A stretch of 64,000 nt of DNA from Serratia symbiotica (GTDB lineage: Bacteria; Pseudomonadota; Gammaproteobacteria; Enterobacterales; Enterobacteriaceae): the NCBI GenBank assembly GCA_900380265.1, contig LR025083.1, positions 248,001 through 312,000 on the forward strand, in the 5' to 3' direction. Under the pieces are notes generated by a model that saw nothing but the letters and a program-made list of their open reading frames with translations, ran no database searches and had not been told where the DNA came from. This document shows, one piece after another, positions 58,647 to 64,000 of this stretch. Within the stretch, counting starts at the first letter, position 1. Every line of letters starts with the position of its first letter. The translations under genes were made by a program, and so were the position numbers.

Positions 58647-61600
58647 ATAGTAATTGCCAGGAATCGGCTATAATGGAAAACAAGCTATGTATATATACTC
58701 GCCATAGGCACTACTGGCGAGTTTGTGCTAAGTTTTAGAAACGGAGTCGATGCTGCATAACGACAGGGCGATCCGGGTCTAGGCTAGTATCGTTATCTGA
58801 CTTTCTGATTCCAGATTTCTATGGAAGGGAGTGCGTGTGGAGCAACTGATCCAGATAAACTGAACAGTGATAGGGACTTGGCATATTTCGGTGTTGCCAT
58901 TAACAGAGAGTCTTCTTTATAAGAAATACATTAAAGTGCCGCTATGCTGTATTTTTCTTTTTTAAGAGTTGTTTCTTCTGCAATTAAATATATAAAGTAT
59001 AGCCAATTAGAGTCAATTGTACTCTAGTACTAAACGTCTTAGCAGAAAGCCTACTGCCCTTGGCATGTGCCATAACTGTAGACTTTGAGTAAGTTAGCTA
59101 CACTAATACTAGTGTATAGAAATAGCTCACTTCTTCGAGGTTTAGCTACTCAGGCCATCAGTGCAACAGGTTGTACAACAAGATAAAGGTGGCTAGCGCT
59201 TGTATCTTCACTGCCTGCTATTGTGCTTAGGACATTCTTATTGTTATTGGTATTCGCTTATTCACCAAGCAGGTAAGCAGACCAACTACCGTTTCAGGGT
59301 ATAGGCGATAGCTTTGCATATTCCTAAGTTTGGCACCATTTCTTGTTTCATGTGTGCTTAGGATGGAGAAAGCGTAATGTGTGATTTGGCATAGCGTTGC
59401 TCGTTCGGTTATTGTATTAGCCACGTTTTATTGTCTGCGATTCTGCCTCGATTGTGGCATCTTTTTTCCTATCTAACTTTAGTCTGCCTTGTGTGTATTG
59501 AATAATTGCCGCGAATATATACCTAGAAGTTTTTTCTTTTAGCCAATCTGTATTCCATAAGGCTAGGTCAGTATAATAAACAACCTACGATTAGCGATCC
59601 TACCAACTTTGTAATATCGCTTACGTGTACTAAGCATTCTCTCGGTTGGCAAGTTATAGGCTATTACTCCTTTCTCTAACCTACGGGAACAGAGGAACGG
59701 AAACAGGTTCTCTTTTGAATTTACATATTCTATGGTTGAAGAAAACAAGTGCGTAATTATTTGCCAGAAGGAGTGGCCATTGTAGTAGGCCGCCTCGCGT
59801 GTAGAGCAAGAGAAGCGATTTCTGTACAGCATAGCGGCAACAGACCTAGTCTGTTAGCGTAGAGTTAGGGATAGTGCCGTGACGTAGATAATATTTTCTG
59901 CTTGTACTGTAACGGGAAATGTGCAGAAGTCTTGGCTATTGGAATTGTGCTAATAGCGCTGTAACGCTTATCCCTTTTTTGATACGTTATTGTTAATAAC
60001 ACGGTATGAAAAGGTTAATAGCTAAGGGTAGGTTTAGTTTCTAGCCACTTTACTACGGTATCACTATCTGTACTGGAGTGTTTTGTGTTTAACGTGCTCA
60101 CCTCATTCGCGTTTATAGATTAATACTCTTAGATTTAAGTGTAATCACTATGTGATCATCATCTATGATTATAAGCAAGCGAGTGAATTTATTTCTATCT
60201 GGATTGGCGATAACCTTGAGTATCAGCTAAAAACTTTGTTGCACCTCCACGGTTGAAAACAAATGGACGATTTTTAAGAGGGGTGATGCTGCATACCATG
60301 CCGTAATAGTCTGGAAGGTGTCTGTGCAAGTAGAACTGGCATATATTTAGTGAGGTATTGACTTTAATTAGAAGACCTGAGATGTTTCTACTATAAGTGG
60401 ATGTGCAATACAGGCTATAATCTGAAAACTGGAAATGATGTGCATAAACCTGCCATTGCTATTTCTTATGTGTAAACCAGTTTGTAGAGTGATTGATCTC
60501 TATGTCATATTGCAAGTGAAAGGGATTGGCTACCCAGCCATAGCTTATGGTTCTCACTCTACAGGAGAATAGGGGTCAATTGATAATTCTCATTGCGGTA
60601 TAAGTGAGGAAAAGTTTAGATATGATGAATATCAGAATTTCTGCTGATAAGTTACCCTAATTTTATATAAATAACCTGAGTATCGGGAGGCGTTCTCGGG
60701 GAATATTTGCTACCACAGAGCGCGTTGGGGAGATGCAATGCAGTTGCTAGAGATGATTCCAGCAAGAAAGGCTAGGTAACAGACGGGACTCTTCTTTTCT
60801 GAGTTCATGAATAATGTGCGTCATAACCTGATGGCACAGTGTGAGAGTATGCAAGGTTTAATTCTTCCTGATCTTAAGGAAGATTAATGAATGAAAAATA
60901 TTGTAATATGCTGAAATCATTAAAACCATAAGTTTTGGTGAGCTTGCAATATGCGCCTTGTGCTTCAGAATCATCGATTTAATAAGTTCGATAAGGCGCC
61001 TTTCTTCGTGTCTACTCTTAAACGAGTACTAGGACTTCACTTAAATGGCGGGTTTAGTTATTTAAAAGTAACTCACTAGAATTCGTACGGCGCTGTATTT
61101 AGTAACCTTTTAAGCCAGAGTGTAACAGGCTTATAAAAGCAATATATAAATTATGATGCCTACGTGTGCAATCAAGGGCGTGGCCATCAGTATACTGCTG
61201 CTTAACTTTGTTGTACTGTTTCTACGGTCTTCTTTACAAACACCGTTAGTTTAATGTTTAATAGTTGTATTTAGATATATGTTCTAAATATTAAGATGGC
61301 ATGGTTATGGAACATGCCGCTCAATCGCCTAAATGCCTTATCCTATTAAGGCCTAATCGAAGTTTTTATTTATAAAGCCCTTTCAATCTTGTGAAAGGTG
61401 AGCTGTTTGTGGTGTTCTGGGGAGATGTTCGACTAGGAAGGTTCCTGACAGTGCGTAGCACTGCGCGATAAAATTTAAATCGAGATGTTGTTAACAACAA
61501 TACGATAGTTAACGTGATTTGTTAATGCAGCCGCGGCTATGAAACCTATCGAGTCAATGAGATGTACTGATCCCGATTAATTCATAGGTCGCAAGATTCT

Positions 61601-61671
61601 TTTATTATACTGACACTGAATTAGTATTGTGTACAATATATTCTCTAACGCTCTTTTCTTTGCTGCAAAAA
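58647..61671. other. 3 kb without recognised genes
   Basis: Between rapZ remnant and gmhA. Just after rapZ, where npr should be, a stretch near 58678-58740 reads NKLCIYTRHRHYWRVCAKF, faintly like the active-site region of Npr (NKLGMHARPAMKLF); the phosphorylated His aligns with Tyr here. This is too weak to call. The rest holds only short broken frames. Confidence 0.5.
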
Positions 61672-62253
61672 TCATGCTTTGAGCATCTCCTTTTCGATCA
61701 GTTGAATTAATATGTGTGTCGCTTTGATATGGACTTCCTGAATGCGATCAGAATAGCCGAAGTGAGGCACGCGAATTTCTAGATCGGCAGAACCCGCCAT
61801 TTTACCGCCATCTTTGCCGGTCATGGTGATGACTTTCATCCTCTTGGCGCGGGATGCGGTGATGGCTTGGATTATGTTCTCAGAGTTACCAGAAGTCGAA
61901 ATGCCCAGCAGTACGTCGCCCTCACGGCCCAAGGCTTCTACATAGCGCGAAAACACATAATCGTAGCCAAAATCGTTACCGACACAGGATAGGTGGCTGA
62001 CATCAGAGACCGCAATAGCTGGATACCCGGGTCGATTTTCTCGAAAGCGGCCAGTGAGTTCTTCTGCAAAGTGCATCGCGTCACAATGGGATCCGCCATT
62101 TCCGCAGGAGATCACTTTTCCACCAGCTTTGAAGGTGTCCGCTAGTAATATTGCCGACCGTTGGATAGCGTCAATATTGGCACTGTCATTAATGAATTTT
62201 GCCAAAGTATCGCCCGCTTCGTTTAGAGCACTTCGAATCAGTTCGTGGTACAT
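61672..62253 (-). CDS. gmhA: Sedoheptulose-7-phosphate isomerase GmhA
   Basis: First step of ADP-heptose synthesis: sedoheptulose 7-phosphate to heptose 7-phosphate. SIS-domain enzyme, 193 residues: [20 protein letters not shown] at the start, [60 protein letters not shown], and [20 protein letters not shown] with the zinc-site His. The frame is open for 74 further codons upstream, but the family start is the ATG at 62253, with AAGAGG seven bases before it. Supplies the substrate for the split HldE. Intact. Confidence 0.97.
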   Translation of the reverse strand: MYHELIRSALNEAGDTLAKFINDSANIDAIQRSAILLADTFKAGGKVISCGNGGSHCDAMHFAEELTGRFRENRPGYPAIAVSDVSHLSCVGNDFGYDYVFSRYVEALGREGDVLLGISTSGNSENIIQAITASRAKRMKVITMTGKDGGKMAGSADLEIRVPHFGYSDRIQEVHIKATHILIQLIEKEMLKA

Positions 62254-64000
62254 GAAGAACCTCTTATTATCGTTAATCTTCGTTTTTTGCGGTCTCCCTT
62301 TTATAGAAATTTGAAAGTACTGTAAGGAAGTAGCATGTCTTGGCAATCTAGGTAGTTGTTGTACGTCAAACAACATTTTTACTAAAAAGTCATGGATACT
62401 AATATGGCCATCGGAAGTTACGCTGGCGTTACAGGTTATAGCCATTTTTATGGCTTCATAGACTAAGTTTAACAATAAAGTAGAGGGGATGCTATTAAAC
62501 GTGTATTAGTGAATCTGTGTTGACATAAATAGTGTATCATAATCTGAGCATATAAGACCTCCATCAGGAGTGATAGATTGCCAGATTCAGAATAGTAAAT
62601 AATAACTGAGTGAGATAGATTTTTATGATAGAAGATATAAGATGATGAATCTTCTATTTATGCTTCAGCAGGCTTGATATTCACTGGGCTTCTTCTGGCC
62701 ATTAGTTTACTGAATACCTCTTTCCGCTACTAGCGGAACCCGGTCATTATTTAGCTTGTTAGCTTGCTGCGGTATCGGTGTATTAGTTAGAGTACCCGGG
62801 TACTGACTGACACGGGCCAACTCCCTGGAAATAGTAAAACTGATTCTTATTAGCATAATTCATACTGCCTTAAGGCTGTCTTGTACTCTCTATTTCACAC
62901 ATGCGCTGCTCTGTTTCCAAAGATGATAATTAGAATATTGCGGTCCAATGATTATTGGACTAGTTATCCTGTTTATAGAACCTAGTAGGATGCTTATTAT
63001 TGGTAAGAATGAACTTCTGCATTATTGAACATTCTGTAGCGCTTATGTTGATCCGTGCTGATGAGTAAAGCGAATCTATCCCTTCTTAATTTATTGCTTT
63101 ATTAAGGCTAGCACGGTGCTAGCTGTTAGCACTGTAATGTGGTGAGAACAGTTTCTGTTACATAACGCTCACTCGTGATGCAAGCATCTGAGAATGCAGT
63201 CTGCTAGTTAGAAAAACATAGAAGGGTGGTAATCTTTCTACTGACGCCATTGGATTATGTTTCTGTTTGTAGGTGCAGTTAGGGCCACTAATATAGTATT
63301 CCTTGTGTTGACTAGCAGGCAATATAAGGAATGTATTTTAATGACGTTGCCCCTTGGTGTGTCAACTTCATAGGTTTGCGCAATGTCCTGGAAGGACAGT
63401 TAGTTGGCTGGTTGGCGTAGAATTGCTTGCTGCCACGTGATGTGCCTCGTTTCTTTTTGTCTGTGGAGTATCTGCCGAATAGTGGGTGAGATCGGGGTGC
63501 TACGCATTACGTTCAGGGTAAATTTTAGGATAGTTTTCACTAAGGTTTATGAAGATAATTAATTTTTATTATGCTTTTGCACCTTGTGTTAAAAACCCAT
63601 ACATCATAATACTATCCAGTTGATATCATCGTCTAACTTAGGAAATAGTATTCAGCTTATGTACTCTGCCATGAATCATAGCAGAGCGTATTGTTGACTT
63701 TAATTATCCACGCTTCATTAACATAATAGCCGACTTTGATTCGTAGCTAGGATAAAGTGATTTAATTACTCAGATGATGCGTCGGTGTAATGGCAGGCAC
63801 TCTGACTGCAAGAGCGACAAGAAAGGGTTTGAACATGGTATTAGCGAAATCTTGATCACTAAATTAGAATGTTATGAGTGTTGATGACTGTTGCGACTAT
63901 CCTGAGTACAACTTTTTTTGATAAAGAAGCTGTGTTTTTATAACCTATGATAGAACATTCTCTTATTCCGCAGAGTAGCAAAGATGGAAATCTTTTTTCC
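62254..64000. other. 1.7 kb without recognised genes at the right edge
   Basis: In E. coli fadE lies divergent from gmhA here; I could not trace it. All frames are broken by stops and no RNA gene or repeat was recognised. Confidence 0.55.

Noticed and set aside
58678-58860. Possible npr remnant after rapZ
   Set aside because: Only a few residues align with Npr and the phosphorylated His is not present; position alone is not enough.
62254-62475. 74-codon upstream extension of the gmhA frame
   Set aside because: The GmhA family starts at MYHELI (62253), which has its own AAGAGG ribosome binding site; the upstream part has no similarity to GmhA.

Overview
The window looks like part of the chromosome of a host-restricted gammaproteobacterium of the Enterobacterales, in an advanced but unfinished stage of genome reduction. 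Every protein I can recognise is close to its Escherichia coli counterpart in sequence and length. The only intact genes are housekeeping or envelope genes, and by my count they fill about 22 kb of 64 kb (roughly one third). The rest is A+T-rich DNA full of stops. No insertion sequence, phage, CRISPR array or transferred cluster was seen. A Sodalis- or Serratia-like insect endosymbiont is the likeliest source, but the species cannot be read from this window.

Much of the apparently empty DNA is made of dead genes still in their ancestral places. Reading across frames recovers eroded copies of yqjC/D/E/K, lpoA-yraN-diaA, plsY, glnE, nudF-yqiB-cpdA-yqiA, mlaFEDCB, yrbG, kdsC, rpoN, hpf and rapZ, each next to the neighbour it has in E. 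coli. Deletion has lagged behind inactivation.

Layout. (1) 1-7717: yqjA (cut by the window edge) with its dead downstream genes; rnpB and rsmI on the minus strand; dead lpoA, yraN and diaA; intact dolP. (2) 8742-10994: trmB divergent from mutY-yggX. (3) 10995-19641: 8.6 kb with no recognised gene. (4) 19642-45941: a block collinear with the E. coli ileX-to-parC region: tRNA-Ile(CAU), rpoD-dnaG-rpsU, tsaD, dead plsY, folB, cca, dead glnE, hldE split in two, ubiK, FMN riboswitch-ribB, dead nudF-yqiB-cpdA-yqiA, parE, parC. (5) 46029-58646: murA-ibaG, the dead Mla operon, dead yrbG, kdsD, dead kdsC, lptC-lptA-lptB, dead rpoN and hpf, ptsN, dead rapZ. (6) 58647-64000: only gmhA is intact.

How the genes fit together. 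What survives is replication and transcription (dnaG, rpoD, parC/parE), tRNA and RNA maturation (rnpB, cca, tsaD, trmB, rsmI), S21, oxidative-damage repair (mutY, yggX), some cofactor steps (folB, ribB, ubiK), peptidoglycan entry (murA), and LPS inner-core supply and export (gmhA, hldE, kdsD, lptABC). What is dead is regulation (rpoN, rapZ, glnE, cpdA, diaA), stress or turnover functions (hpf, nudF) and outer-membrane lipid upkeep (mla). I found no undescribed multi-gene system. The most notable points are the two-ORF hldE, rsmI running into rnpB, an Asp-to-Asn change in the ParE EGDSAGG motif, an orphan ptsN, and a Kdo pathway with kdsC dead.
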